This document shows positions 28,517 to 38,077 of a stretch of 64,000 bases of DNA, piece by piece. The stretch covers positions 27,639 through 91,638 of the forward strand of contig CAUJHJ010000050.1 in NCBI GenBank assembly GCA_963204835.1, written 5' to 3'. The notes under the pieces are model-generated. The model did not search any database, had not been told where the DNA came from, and worked only from the letters and a program-made list of their open reading frames with translations. The number at the start of each line of letters is the position of its first letter. The stretch's first letter is position 1. This DNA is from Pseudomonadota bacterium. Its GTDB lineage: Bacteria > Pseudomonadota > Gammaproteobacteria > Steroidobacterales > Steroidobacteraceae. Made by a program: the position numbers and the translations under genes.

Positions 28517-29172
28517 AATTTTCCAGGGCAGACCTGCTGACGATCGCATTCGACCGGCGCGACGGGCTCGTGCCCGCGATCGTGCAGGACGCGGACAGTG
28601 CCAGCGTGCTGATGCTCGCCTGGATGAACGCGGCGGCCCTGGCCGCCACCCTCGAGCGAGGTCGCGTGGTCTTCTACAGCCGCAGCCGCCAGCGGCTGTG
28701 GGAAAAGGGCGAGAGCTCCGGCCATACGCTCGACCTCGTCGACATCGCGACCGATTGCGACTGCGACACCTTGCTCGTCACGGCCCGCCCGCGCGGCCCG
28801 GCCTGCCACAAGGGTTGCCGCAGCTGCTTCGGCGAGGAGTTCCGCGCGGGTGCGGAGCCGCTCGGCTTCCTCGCCACGCTCGAACGGCTCATCGGGCAAC
28901 GAAGTTCGGAACCGCCCGCAGGCAGCTACACCGCCCGCCTGCTGTCCGCGGGTCCCGCGCGCATCGCGCAAAAAGTCGGCGAGGAAGGCGTGGAAGTCGC
29001 GCTCGCCGGCGCCACGGAATCGGCGACCGACCTCACGCGCGAGGCCGCGGACCTCCTCTATCACCTCATGGTACTGCTGAAGAGCCGCGACCTGTCCCTG
29101 GCCACCGTCGTCGCTGAACTCGCGGCCCGCCACGCCGGGACGCCGGCCGCGAGCACGTCCTCAGACCAGTAG
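28513..29172 (+). CDS. hisI: Bifunctional phosphoribosyl-AMP cyclohydrolase / phosphoribosyl-ATP pyrophosphatase
   Basis: A 219-residue HisIE fusion. The cyclohydrolase half has '[28 protein letters not shown]', 'WEKGESSGH' and the zinc cysteines in 'DCDCDTLL...CHKGC'. The pyrophosphatase half (from about 118) has '[15 protein letters not shown]' and '[15 protein letters not shown]'. It catalyses steps 2 and 3 of the pathway. Start GTG 28513 overlaps the hisF stop. It closes the his operon and its end overlaps the end of the convergent lysAC gene by 12 bp. Confidence 0.95.
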   Translation: MKFSRADLLTIAFDRRDGLVPAIVQDADSASVLMLAWMNAAALAATLERGRVVFYSRSRQRLWEKGESSGHTLDLVDIATDCDCDTLLVTARPRGPACHKGCRSCFGEEFRAGAEPLGFLATLERLIGQRSSEPPAGSYTARLLSAGPARIAQKVGEEGVEVALAGATESATDLTREAADLLYHLMVLLKSRDLSLATVVAELAARHAGTPAASTSSDQ

Positions 29173-31749
29173 CTCTTCCGCCGGCTCGCGCAGGTTGTAG
29201 GACGAGCCCATCACGCGCCCATAGGCGCCGGCGGTCGCGAGCAGCAGCACGTCGCCTTCCCTGGTGGGCGGCAGCAGGCGGTCGTGGCCCAGTACGTCCG
29301 CGCTTTCGCAGATTGGCCCGACGACGTTCACGACCTCGGTCGCGGGCGAATCGAGGCGCGTAAGGTTCACGATCTCGTGGTAGGCGCCGTAGAGCGCGGG
29401 ACGGATCAGCGAATTCATGCCGGTCGCGATGCCCACATAGCGCACCTCGCCCTTGCGCTTCGTCTGCGTGACGCGCGCCAGCAGCACGCCGGCCGCGGCG
29501 ACGAGGAAGCGGCCCGGCTCGAGCCAGATCTCGAGCGCGGGATGTGCCTGCTTCACGTCGGCCAGCACCGCCTCGAGCCGCGCTAGGTCGAGCGGCGGGC
29601 GATCGCCGCGCTCCGGCACCCCGAGACCGCCGCCCACATTGATGGAGCGCAGGTCCGGGAAGCGGCTCGCCTCCCCGGCGAGCAGCAGTGCGGTGTGCCG
29701 CCAGCTTTCGACGTCGAAGATGCCGCTGCCGGGATGCGCATGCAGGCCGACGATGCGCGCACCCGCGGCCCGCGCGAGTTCGGCGACCGCGGCCAGTTCT
29801 TCGACCGGCACGCCGAACTTCGCGTGCGCACCGGCGGTACGCACGTGGTGGTGATGTCCGCGCCCGGTGCCTGTATCGACCCGCAGGTAGAGGTCGCGGC
29901 CGCGGAACAGCGCCGCCCAGTGTCGCAGTGGATAGCTGCTGTCGATCGTGAGGCGCACGCCCGCCGCGACCGCCCAGGCCATTTCCTCGCGCGACGCGAA
30001 ATTCGGCGTATAGAGGACCTGCGAGGCGTCGAGCCCCGGGACATGGCGTTGCGCATGCGCGATCTCGCCGCGCGACACGCACTCGATGCCGACGCCGGCG
30101 GCGTGGATCCGGCGCAGCAGCTCCGGATGCGAATTTGCCTTCATCGCATACCAGACGCGCGACAGCGGACGCAGCGCCTTGAGCGAACGGGCGGCCGCCT
30201 CCACGGTCGCGACGTGGTACACGTAGGCGGCATCGCGCTCGCCGAGTGCCGCGAGCAGCGCGCCGCGTTCCGTCCGCCACCATGCGGCGGGCGCCACCGC
30301 GCCCTCGCCCGCGGTGCGCGCGAACAATTCTTCCCAGGTCGGACCGAGCACCGGGTCGCCATGCACGGGTTGCACCAGCAGCTCGTGCATCTGGTTCACG
30401 AGCCGGTCGGCCTGGCTTTCATCGACGACGAAAGTGAAATTGAGGTCGTTGGCCGCCTGGCTCACCAGGTAGATGCGCTGCTCCTCGAAAAGGTCGAAGG
30501 CATCGCCGAGCCGGTGCAGGATGCCGCGGATATTGCGGCCGACGAGGCTCACCGAAGCGCAGGGACCGATCACCTGCACGCGGCAGAGGTTCGAGAGTTC
30601 CGCGACCAGCGCCGCGAGGACGTCCGGATCGAGGGTATTGGCGGCCGGATCGAGCGATACGGTGACGTTCGTTTCCGAGGTCGAGACCAGGTCGACCGAC
30701 AGGCCGTGCGCCTTGAACACCTGGAATGCGTCGGCGAGGAAGCCGACCTGGTGCCACATGCCCGGGCTGTCGAGCGAGACCAGCGTGACGCCCTTCTTGA
30801 CGCACACCGCCTTGACCTGCGCTTCGCCCGCCGCCTGCGCGCTGATCATCGTGCCGACGAGTTCGGGGCGATGGGTATCGTGGACCGACAGAGGGATGCC
30901 GTACTGGCGCACCGGCAGGATGCAGCGCGGATGCAGCACCTTCGCGCCGCTCGTCGCGATTTCCTGGGCCTCGTCGTAGTGCAGCGCCTTCAGCAGGCGC
31001 GCCGCGGGCGTCGTGCGCGGGTTCGCGCTGAACATGCCCGGCACGTCGGTCCAGATCTCGAGCCGCTCGGCGCGCAGCTTGGCCGCGAAATACGCCGCCG
31101 AGGTATCGGAACCGCCGCGGCCGAGCAGCACAGTGTGGCCGTCGTCGTCGCTCGCGATGAAGCCCTGGGTGATCGCGATGGGCGCGGCCGCGGCGAGCTC
31201 GCGCGCGAGCGCGTCGTCGGGCGTGAACACGCAGGTCGCCGAGAGCACGCTCGCCTTGGCCGAAGCTCCCTTGCGCTCCTCCGCGCGCAGCATGCGGCGC
31301 GCGTCAGCCCAGTGCACGTCGAGTCCCTGCGAGCGCAGGTAGGCGGCGCCGAGCGCGGTCGCCATCAGCTCACCGGCCGACATCGCCCGCGCACGGGTGC
31401 GCGCGCTGACTTCGCCGACGAGCGCAATGCCGGCGGCGAGCTGGCGCAGCTCATCCAGCTGGCGCTGCAGCGTGGCGTCGACCGGCACGCCGAGGTCGGC
31501 CGCGAGCGCGCGGTGGCGCTGCTCGATGTCGTCGAGGATGGCGGCGTGGGCTCCCTGCAGGGCGCCCTCGAGGAGCCGCTCGAGCCGGTCGGTGATGCCG
31601 CTCAGCGCGGAGTGCACGATCAGGACGTGCCTGCCAGCCGCGCTGCGCTCACGCGCGATGCTTGCGATGCGCTGCCAGTTCGCGGCCGTCGATACGCTGG
31701 TGCCGCCGAACTTCAGCACCACCCATGGAACGCCCTGCCGCATCGTCAC
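29161..31749 (-). CDS. Fused aspartate kinase / diaminopimelate decarboxylase
   Basis: An 862-residue two-enzyme fusion covering the first and last steps of lysine synthesis. The N-terminal aspartokinase (about 1-300) has '[15 protein letters not shown]' and '[17 protein letters not shown]', followed by ACT domains (about 310-455). The C-terminal part (about 480-862) is a PLP-dependent DAP decarboxylase with '[17 protein letters not shown]', '[12 protein letters not shown]', '[11 protein letters not shown]', '[12 protein letters not shown]' and '[12 protein letters not shown]'. The same fusion is known from Xanthomonadales and relatives. Both sets of active-site motifs look intact. It lies 8 bp after the small gene at 31758-31988, probably in one transcript. 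Confidence 0.94.
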   Translation of the reverse strand: MTMRQGVPWVVLKFGGTSVSTAANWQRIASIARERSAAGRHVLIVHSALSGITDRLERLLEGALQGAHAAILDDIEQRHRALAADLGVPVDATLQRQLDELRQLAAGIALVGEVSARTRARAMSAGELMATALGAAYLRSQGLDVHWADARRMLRAEERKGASAKASVLSATCVFTPDDALARELAAAAPIAITQGFIASDDDGHTVLLGRGGSDTSAAYFAAKLRAERLEIWTDVPGMFSANPRTTPAARLLKALHYDEAQEIATSGAKVLHPRCILPVRQYGIPLSVHDTHRPELVGTMISAQAAGEAQVKAVCVKKGVTLVSLDSPGMWHQVGFLADAFQVFKAHGLSVDLVSTSETNVTVSLDPAANTLDPDVLAALVAELSNLCRVQVIGPCASVSLVGRNIRGILHRLGDAFDLFEEQRIYLVSQAANDLNFTFVVDESQADRLVNQMHELLVQPVHGDPVLGPTWEELFARTAGEGAVAPAAWWRTERGALLAALGERDAAYVYHVATVEAAARSLKALRPLSRVWYAMKANSHPELLRRIHAAGVGIECVSRGEIAHAQRHVPGLDASQVLYTPNFASREEMAWAVAAGVRLTIDSSYPLRHWAALFRGRDLYLRVDTGTGRGHHHHVRTAGAHAKFGVPVEELAAVAELARAAGARIVGLHAHPGSGIFDVESWRHTALLLAGEASRFPDLRSINVGGGLGVPERGDRPPLDLARLEAVLADVKQAHPALEIWLEPGRFLVAAAGVLLARVTQTKRKGEVRYVGIATGMNSLIRPALYGAYHEIVNLTRLDSPATEVVNVVGPICESADVLGHDRLLPPTREGDVLLLATAGAYGRVMGSSYNLREPAEELLV

Positions 31750-31757
31750 CGGGGCCG

Positions 31758-31988
31758 TCAGGCGTCTTCTTCGAAGATGTCGCGCAAGTCTTTCTCGAGG
31801 CGACGATCGGCGAGCACTTCCTCGAGGCGGCTCCAGGCGGCCTTGCCGCGCTTGGCCCCCGGCTGGCCGCGCACGCGCTTGTCGACCTTGTCGAGCATGC
31901 GGTCGTAGTCCGTACCGTCTTCGGCGGGGGCCTCGCCGAGGAATTCGTCGTCGAGATCGAAGCTTTCGTTATCGCGTTCGCTAACCAC
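31758..31988 (-). CDS. Small charged protein, resembles the PA3496 family
   Basis: About 76 residues, rich in Asp, Glu, Arg and Lys. The C-terminal block 'AWSRLEEVLADRRLEKDLRDIFEED' looks like the 'EDYLEERRL...L' signature of the PA3496-like family of small gammaproteobacterial proteins; function unknown. Start GTG 31988 (MVSERDNESF) follows AGG at 6-8 nt; a TTG at 32000 is an alternative. It precedes lysAC by 8 bp. Confidence 0.6.
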   Translation of the reverse strand: MVSERDNESFDLDDEFLGEAPAEDGTDYDRMLDKVDKRVRGQPGAKRGKAAWSRLEEVLADRRLEKDLRDIFEEDA

Positions 31989-32056
31989 GATTGCCTGCAA
32001 TAAAAAGTAAATTAATCAAGGGGTTATGCGCATGTTGGGTGCGCAGCGAGACGCGA

Positions 32057-32084
32057 ACTATAGCGAATTCGCACCGGCATGCAA
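32057..32084 (-). promoter_or_regulatory. Possible sigma-70 promoter for the small protein and lysAC
   Basis: On the minus strand TTGCAT (32084-32079), 16 bp, then TATAGT (32062-32057), about 70 bp before the GTG. The -10 matches 5 of 6, the -35 only 3 of 6 consensus bases. Confidence 0.4.
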
Positions 32085-32095
32085 GCCCCTGATTT

Positions 32096-32902
32096 TCAGG
32101 GCAATCGGGCGGTATCCCTGACCACCACGGGGGCCCCGCGGGAAAGCCCGAGGCCCTCCGCCGCGCTCTGTTCGGCGCGCGCGATTTCCACCACGCCGAA
32201 GGAATTGACCAGGGCGAGGTACTCCCCCGGCTTCACGTCCCCATAGGTGCGCAGCAGCGGCCAGGAATGATTCGCGGCATAGACCCGCGGGGATCCCATG
32301 CGGACCACCCAGGGCGCATCGATGTTCGTGATGAGGTTGCCGAAGTGATCGAGCGTGATGACGATGCCGTGCACGGCGCTGTCGTCGCCGGACGCATCCT
32401 CGACCCACGACGGCACGAGCGTATCGACGACGGTGCCGAGGTCTTCGGGCCGGCAGCGGCCCGCCGCGAGCTCCGCTGCGAGCGGCGCGAAGATGTCGCG
32501 CCCGTGGAAAGTGGCGCTCGGGCGGGTGATCGCAAGGCGCGCGAGCGCCTGCGTTTCGACGCGCACGATTTTCGCGTCGCGGTCCATCGCCACGACCGGC
32601 GCAAGCAATCCGTTGTCCGGTGCGAGGAATACATGTCCCGCGACGCTCGCCACGACGATGTCCCGCGCCGTGCCGACGCCGGGATCGACCACGGCCACAT
32701 GCACCGTGCCCGGCGGGAAATACTGCCAGGATCGCGCAAGCCAGAATCCGGCCTCCGCAGGCCAGTGCACGAGGATCTCGTGCGTCAGGTCGACGATGCG
32801 CGCCGTCGCAAGGCGGCTGTAGATGCGCCCCTTCATGACGCCGACAAACGGTCCCCTGTGGCCGAAGTCGGTCGTGATGGTGATGACGCCCGATGCCTGC
32901 AT
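32096..32902 (-). CDS. SAM hydrolase (SAM hydroxide adenosyltransferase, DUF62 family)
   Basis: A 268-residue protein from ATG 32902 (MQASGVITITTDFG). The family signatures 'TTDFGHRGPFVGVMKG', 'VVDPGVGTARDIV', 'FLAPDNGLL' and 'TFHGRDIFAPLAA' match the fluorinase/chlorinase-like fold that splits S-adenosylmethionine with water to adenosine and methionine. The halogenase-specific loop is not evident, so hydrolase is the better call. The biological purpose is unclear; it would counter SAM accumulation. It is divergent from the fused transporter at 32937, with only 34 bp between the starts. Confidence 0.87.
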   Translation of the reverse strand: MQASGVITITTDFGHRGPFVGVMKGRIYSRLATARIVDLTHEILVHWPAEAGFWLARSWQYFPPGTVHVAVVDPGVGTARDIVVASVAGHVFLAPDNGLLAPVVAMDRDAKIVRVETQALARLAITRPSATFHGRDIFAPLAAELAAGRCRPEDLGTVVDTLVPSWVEDASGDDSAVHGIVITLDHFGNLITNIDAPWVVRMGSPRVYAANHSWPLLRTYGDVKPGEYLALVNSFGVVEIARAEQSAAEGLGLSRGAPVVVRDTARLP

Positions 32903-32936
32903 GCGCGCTTCCGGTGGACTGCTAGACTCGCGCACC

Positions 32937-35900
32937 ATGTCGCGGGCGACCACAGCTGTCAATGTACCGCCCGGAGCGGGTGGCGGATCGGCCATGCTCG
33001 CGGCGCTCGCGGCCTGTTTCGCGCTGAGCGGCCTTGCGGCGCTCGTCTACCAGACGGCGTGGACGCGCGAGTTCGCCCTCGTCTTCGGCACGTCCGAGCT
33101 CGCGGTCGCGACCGTGCTCGCAGCCTACATGGGCGGCCTCGCGCTCGGCGCGGCCCTGGTCGAGCGGCTGTTGCCGCGCGTGGCGCGCCCCGTCCTCGCC
33201 TATGCGCTGCTCGAGCTCGGCATCGGCGCCGCGAGCGTGGTGCTTGTGCCCCTCCTGCTGCTGGCCAGCCGCGCGGCGCTCGCCGCGCTCTTCGGCGGCC
33301 AGGACGCACCGCCCTCGAGTGAGCACGGGGGATTGTCCCTGTATTTCCTCGCCAGTGCCTTCGTCGTGCTCGGGATACCGGCGACGCTGATGGGCGCCAC
33401 CCTGCCGCTCCTCGCGCGCCACGCCGTACGCGAGGACGCGCAGGTCGGCCGGCGCATCGGGCTCCTCTATGCATCCAACACGGCCGGCGCGGTCGGCGGC
33501 GCGCTGCTTGCCGCCTACTGGATGCTGCCTGCCCTCGGGCTGCGGGGAACCGTATGGGCCGCGGCAGCGATCAACGTCCTCGTTTTCCTGATCGCCGCAA
33601 TCATTGCGCGCGGGGCGCCCGCGGCCCGCTCCCTCGGCACGCCGGCACCCCTTGCGCCCACCGACGGCGTCACGCGCTGGGTCCTGCCGCTGATGCTCGC
33701 ATCCGGCGCCGTGACCTTCTTCCATGAAGTGCTCTGGTCGAGGATGCTGAGCCACCTCGTCGGCAGCAGCATCCATGCCTTCGGCGTCATGGTGGCGAGC
33801 TTCCTCACGGGCATCGCGCTCGGCGGGGGCGGCGGCGCGTGGCTTGCCACGAAGCCCTCCCGCGCCGTTGCGCTGTTCGTGGCCTGCCAGTTCGGCATCG
33901 CGATCACGGCGGCGGCCGCCTTCCTCGTGCTGGGCAACTACATCCCCGTTCGCGCGGACCGCATGGGCAACGCGCTGTACGGCTTCGCGCTCCTGCTGCC
34001 GCTGACGATGTTCATCGGCGCGACCTATCCGCTGGCGGTGCGCATCCTCGCGCGCGGGCCCGAGGAAGCCGCCGGCGCCAGCGCGCGCGTCTATGCGTGG
34101 AACACGGTGGGCGCGATCCTCGGGTCGGTGTCGGCCGGCTTTGTCGTCATACCGGCGCTGCGCTATGAAGGCGCGATCCAGGCGGCCGCCGCCGCGAGCG
34201 CCACGATCGCCGCCATCGCAGCCTGGATCCTGGTGCGTGGGCGCAAGTGGCTGCCGTGGGCTGCCACGGCGGCCGCCCTGCTCCTCGCCATCGCCTTTCA
34301 CCCGGCCGCGCCGGTGAAGTTGCTGCTCGCGTCGCCGCTCGACATACCGGCCGAGGGCAAGCTGCTTTTCTACGATGTCGGCCGCAGCGCCGATGTCGTC
34401 GTGCTCGGCCAGGACGGCGGCCTCGTGCTGCGCACCAACGGCCTGCCCGAGGCGATGATGGACACGCCCGGCATGGCGCCGCGCTTCAGCGGCGAGTTCT
34501 GGCTCTCGTCGCTCGCGGTACTCGCGCGGCCAGGGACGCAGCGCATGCTGATCGTCGGTTACGGGGGCGGCGTGGTCGTCGAGGGCGTGCCGCCCTCGGT
34601 ACGCCACATCGACGTGATCGAACTCGAGCCGGTGGTGATCGACGCCAACCGCGCGACCCGCCAGCTGCGCCGCCGCGACCCGCTGCTCGATCCGCGGCTC
34701 GAGCTGGTCACCAACGACGCCCGCGGGTCGCTGGCGCTCACCGGCCGACGCTACGATGCCATCGTCTCGCAGCCCTCGCACCCGTGGACGGCCGGCGCCT
34801 CGCACCTCTACACGCAAGGCTTCCTGCGCCTTGCAAAGGACCACCTCACGCCGGGTGGGGTCTTCGTGCAGTGGATGAACGTGGCGTTCCTCGACGAGCA
34901 CCTGTTGCGCTCGCTCACGGCCACCCTGCTCGACGTGTTCGCCGAGGCCCGCATCTACCGGCCAGACCCCAACACCCTCGTGTTCCTCGCGTCGGATGCG
35001 CCGCTCGACCCGGAATCCGGCATCGTGCGCACCGGCCAGCCGCTCGACCAGTCACCGCTGCATTACGCCCGCTTCGGCATCAATTGCGCGGAAGACCTCG
35101 TCGTCGCGCTCGCGGCCGACGCACCGGGCGCCCGGCGCCTCGCCGCCGGTGCGCCCCTCATCACCGACGACCGCAACCGGATGGCAACATCGAGCGTCTA
35201 CGAGCTGGGCCGCGGCCTCGGCGCCGATGCGACGGGACGGGTGCTCGCCCCCTACGATCCCCTGCAGCAATCCGACAGCGCCGTGCACCGCGAACTCGCG
35301 CCGCACCTGTCCATGAGCTACGTGGCGCGCCGGGGCTCGACCTACATCGGCATCGACCCGAGCGAGCTCGCGCGCATCCAGCGGCTGGGCGCGATCCTCG
35401 GCGACTCGCCGCAGGGCGCCTATGTGCGGGCGCTCGCCGTGATCCTCGCGAAGCAGACCGATGCCGGCGCACGCCTATTCCACGAAGCCCTCGCGCGCTT
35501 CCCCGACGACCCGGAACTGCGATTCGAGGTCCTGCGGCCGCGCCTCGGCGCGCTGGCGCGCGGCGAGGCGCCGGCATCGATGGTCGCGGTGGCGCGCGGC
35601 CTGCAGGGCGAGCCGAAGCTCGTGCTCGATGCGCTCACCCACGCGGCGCGCGGGGAGTGGGAAGACCTGCTGCGACTGGAGCCGGCGCTGGCGGCGATTG
35701 CCTGGGTCCACCCCTGGGCGATCGATGCCCTGCAGCTGCGGGTCGATTGGCGTACCCGCGTGGCAACGCCCGATGCGCGCCGGGCCTACGGCGACGAAGC
35801 CCTCGCGCTCGTCGACCGGGCGCTCGTTGTGCAGCCGACGTCGGCGCTGTATGGCCTGCGCGCACGCGCCGCCACCGCGGCCGGGCGACCCGAGGTGATC

Positions 35901-36128
35901 GTCGAATCCATCGCGAGCTACGCACAGGCCATGTACGCGACGGCGGCGCGCATACCGGAGGGCGCGCAACGCAGCCGTGCGCGCACGACCCTGCAGGGCC
36001 TCGCCCAGGTGCTCGAGGAAACGGCGGCCGCCTCGCCCGCCGTCGAACCGCGCGCGAAGGAGGTGCGCGCCAGGGTCATCGATTCGCTGGACAGGCTGCA
36101 GCCGGCGGCCCCGGCTCCTCGTCCCTAG
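32937..36128 (+). CDS. Fused MFS/spermidine synthase-like membrane protein
   Basis: A 1063-residue three-part protein. Residues about 20-470 hold some 12-14 membrane segments in MFS-like order ('FALSGLAALVYQTAWTREFALVFG', 'LYASNTAGAVGGALLAAYWMLPALG'). Residues about 480-760 form a spermidine-synthase-like Rossmann methyltransferase fold ('IVGYGGGVVVEGV', 'IDVIELEPVVIDANRA', 'TNDARGSLALTGRRYDAIVSQPSHPWTAGASHLYT'). The C-terminal 300 residues are helical and TPR-like. The 'fused MFS/spermidine synthase' architecture is common; the substrate is unknown and polyamine synthesis is not established. The open frame begins at 32823, but the ATG at 32937 keeps it clear of the divergent gene. Confidence 0.85.
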   Translation: MSRATTAVNVPPGAGGGSAMLAALAACFALSGLAALVYQTAWTREFALVFGTSELAVATVLAAYMGGLALGAALVERLLPRVARPVLAYALLELGIGAASVVLVPLLLLASRAALAALFGGQDAPPSSEHGGLSLYFLASAFVVLGIPATLMGATLPLLARHAVREDAQVGRRIGLLYASNTAGAVGGALLAAYWMLPALGLRGTVWAAAAINVLVFLIAAIIARGAPAARSLGTPAPLAPTDGVTRWVLPLMLASGAVTFFHEVLWSRMLSHLVGSSIHAFGVMVASFLTGIALGGGGGAWLATKPSRAVALFVACQFGIAITAAAAFLVLGNYIPVRADRMGNALYGFALLLPLTMFIGATYPLAVRILARGPEEAAGASARVYAWNTVGAILGSVSAGFVVIPALRYEGAIQAAAAASATIAAIAAWILVRGRKWLPWAATAAALLLAIAFHPAAPVKLLLASPLDIPAEGKLLFYDVGRSADVVVLGQDGGLVLRTNGLPEAMMDTPGMAPRFSGEFWLSSLAVLARPGTQRMLIVGYGGGVVVEGVPPSVRHIDVIELEPVVIDANRATRQLRRRDPLLDPRLELVTNDARGSLALTGRRYDAIVSQPSHPWTAGASHLYTQGFLRLAKDHLTPGGVFVQWMNVAFLDEHLLRSLTATLLDVFAEARIYRPDPNTLVFLASDAPLDPESGIVRTGQPLDQSPLHYARFGINCAEDLVVALAADAPGARRLAAGAPLITDDRNRMATSSVYELGRGLGADATGRVLAPYDPLQQSDSAVHRELAPHLSMSYVARRGSTYIGIDPSELARIQRLGAILGDSPQGAYVRALAVILAKQTDAGARLFHEALARFPDDPELRFEVLRPRLGALARGEAPASMVAVARGLQGEPKLVLDALTHAARGEWEDLLRLEPALAAIAWVHPWAIDALQLRVDWRTRVATPDARRAYGDEALALVDRALVVQPTSALYGLRARAATAAGRPEVIVESIASYAQAMYATAARIPEGAQRSRARTTLQGLAQVLEETAAASPAVEPRAKEVRARVIDSLDRLQPAAPAPRP

Positions 36129-36667
36129 AACCAGTCGCCGCTGAAGGTCTCCCAGGCTTCGACGTGGCGCGCGCGCGGCTGCGGATAGAAGCGCCCGAAC
36201 ACTCCGCCCTGGAACACCAGCGGTTCGCCAGCCGCGGCCGTCACGCTGCCGACCTCCCCGACGATGATCACGTGGTCGCCGCCGGGGTGCAGCGCGGACA
36301 CGGTGCATTCGAAGCGGCAGAGCGCACCCTCGACGTGCGGTGGCTCCGCCGGCGCACCGCCAGCGCTGCAGGCGCCAGGCACGAACTTGCCGGCCGCCCG
36401 ACGGGCGAAGTGCATCGCCTGCGCCTCCTGATCGAGCTTCAGCACGTGCACCGCGAACGGCCGACCGGCCGCGAAGGCATCCATGCTCGTGCTCTCGCGT
36501 TGCAGGCACCACAGGAGCTGCGGCGGAGCGAGCGACACCGAAGCGAGGGAGTTCGCGGTGACGCCCACCGGCTCGCCATCCGGCCGGCGACCCGTCACGA
36601 TCGTGACACCGGTTGCGAACAGCCCGAAGGCATCCCGCAGCGCGCGCAATTCGTTGCTTGCCTTCAC
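36125..36667 (-). CDS. Flavin reductase family protein
   Basis: A 180-residue split-barrel FMN-binding protein of the HpaC/flavin reductase-like family: 'LRDAFGLFATGVTIVTGRRPDGEPVGVTANSLASVSLAPPQLLWCL' is the diagnostic N-terminal half, and 'GGDHVIIVGEVGSV' the second. It would supply reduced FMN to a partner monooxygenase not seen nearby. Start GTG 36667 overlaps the stop of the SLC13-type permease; its own stop overlaps the end of the convergent fused gene by 4 bp. Confidence 0.9.
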   Translation of the reverse strand: MKASNELRALRDAFGLFATGVTIVTGRRPDGEPVGVTANSLASVSLAPPQLLWCLQRESTSMDAFAAGRPFAVHVLKLDQEAQAMHFARRAAGKFVPGACSAGGAPAEPPHVEGALCRFECTVSALHPGGDHVIIVGEVGSVTAAAGEPLVFQGGVFGRFYPQPRARHVEAWETFSGDWF

Positions 36668-38070
36668 AGCACGACGCCCGTGACAATCGTGATGACCACC
36701 ACCGCTGCAAGATCGATCAGCAAGCCAGTGCGCAACATCTGGCGCATCGAGATGCGCCCCGTTGCGAACACGATCGCGTTGGGCGGCGTACCGACCGGCA
36801 GCATGAAACCCGCCGAGGCTGCCATGGCCGCGGGCGCGATCAGCATGAGGATGCCCTCCGGGTGCCCGTTCGCCATGGCCGCAAGCACCGGCATGAAGGT
36901 CGCCGCCGTGGCGGTGTTGCTGTTGAACTCGGTCCAGAAGACGAGCAGGAGCACGATCGCCACGGTCAGCACGAGCGGCGGCCAGCCGGAGATGCTGCGC
37001 AGCCCGACACCGAAGGTTTCGGCCAGCGTGCTCGACTGGATGGCCGCGGCGAGTGCGAGTCCGCCGCCGAAGAGGATCAGCACATCCCAGGGCACGCGCC
37101 GCAGCGCGTCCGCATCGAGCAAGGCGCTACCTCGGCCTGCGCCTGCCGGCACGAGGAAGAGGACGAGGCCCGCGGCGATGGAGATCACCGTATCCGTGAG
37201 CCCGCCGAGTCCGGGCAACTGCCCGAGCCAGGGCCTCGCGATCCACAACACTGCGGTCAGCACGGCGACCGCGGCCACGCGGCGCTCGGCCGCCGACATC
37301 GGCCCGAGCGCCTGCAGCGCCGTGCGCATCGCGTCGCGCGGCAAGGCGTTTTCCGGCAAGTCGAAAGGCAGGGCGATGCGAGTCAGGATCCACCAGGTCA
37401 GCGGCAGCAGGACCACGACGGTGGGAATGCCGAACACGAGCCAGCGAGCGAAGCTGAGGTCGTAGCCGGACTTCGCCATGAAGCCCTGCACGAGTGCATT
37501 GGTGGGCGAGCCGATCAGTGTACCGAGGCCGCCGATGGTGGCGGCGTAGGCAACACCGAGCAGGATCGCGGTGGCGAAATTGGCGGCGCGCTCCTCGCGC
37601 CCGCCGGCTGCGACCAGCGCGACGATCGACGTCGCCACCGGCAACATCATCAGCGTGGTGGACGTGTTCGACACCCACATGCTCACGAAGGCAGTCGCGA
37701 TCATGACCCCGAGCACGAGGCGCCGCGGGTGGCTGCCGACGGCGGCGATGATCACGTAGGCGATGCGCCGGTGCAGCTGCCAGCGCTCCATCGCTAGGCC
37801 TATGAGGAAGCCGCCGAGGATCAGGAAGATCGTCGAGTTCGCGTACTCGGTCAGCACCCGCGCGGGCTCCGGAATGCCGATCAGCGGCACGACGAGCAAC
37901 GGCAGGAGCGCCGTCGCGGCGAGCGGCACCGCTTCCGTCGCCCACCAGACCGCCATCCAGGCGGCGAGGCCGAGCGTCGGCCATGCGGCCCCCGCGAATC
38001 CGCCCGGAGCCGGCAGGAGGACCGTGGCCAGGAACGCCGCGGGGCCGAGCAGTGCGACGCCGGGGCGCAA
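36664..38070 (-). CDS. SLC13/DASS-family anion (dicarboxylate) permease
   Basis: A 468-residue inner-membrane protein with about 11-12 hydrophobic segments. 'AVWWATEAVPLAATALLPLLVVPLIGI', 'ILGGFLIGLAMERW', 'FVSMWVSNTSTTLMMLPVATSIV' (SNT motif), 'TIGGLGTLIGSPTNAL' and 'TEFNSNTATAATFMPVLAAMA' (second SNT) identify a sodium-coupled di-/tricarboxylate or sulfate transporter. It starts with TTG at 38070, 7 bp after the L,D-transpeptidase stop. The substrate cannot be told from sequence. Confidence 0.9.
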   Translation of the reverse strand: MRPGVALLGPAAFLATVLLPAPGGFAGAAWPTLGLAAWMAVWWATEAVPLAATALLPLLVVPLIGIPEPARVLTEYANSTIFLILGGFLIGLAMERWQLHRRIAYVIIAAVGSHPRRLVLGVMIATAFVSMWVSNTSTTLMMLPVATSIVALVAAGGREERAANFATAILLGVAYAATIGGLGTLIGSPTNALVQGFMAKSGYDLSFARWLVFGIPTVVVLLPLTWWILTRIALPFDLPENALPRDAMRTALQALGPMSAAERRVAAVAVLTAVLWIARPWLGQLPGLGGLTDTVISIAAGLVLFLVPAGAGRGSALLDADALRRVPWDVLILFGGGLALAAAIQSSTLAETFGVGLRSISGWPPLVLTVAIVLLLVFWTEFNSNTATAATFMPVLAAMANGHPEGILMLIAPAAMAASAGFMLPVGTPPNAIVFATGRISMRQMLRTGLLIDLAAVVVITIVTGVVL

Positions 38071-38077
38071 GCGGCGA

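Noticed and set aside
29695..31908. A 737-codon plus-strand frame opposite lysAC
   Set aside because: It is the antisense shadow of an intact two-domain enzyme and has no family signature.
34247..37465. A 1072-codon plus-strand frame across the fused transporter and SLC13 genes
   Set aside because: It crosses two genes on opposite strands and reads as low-complexity Arg/Ala sequence; the real frames carry conserved motifs.
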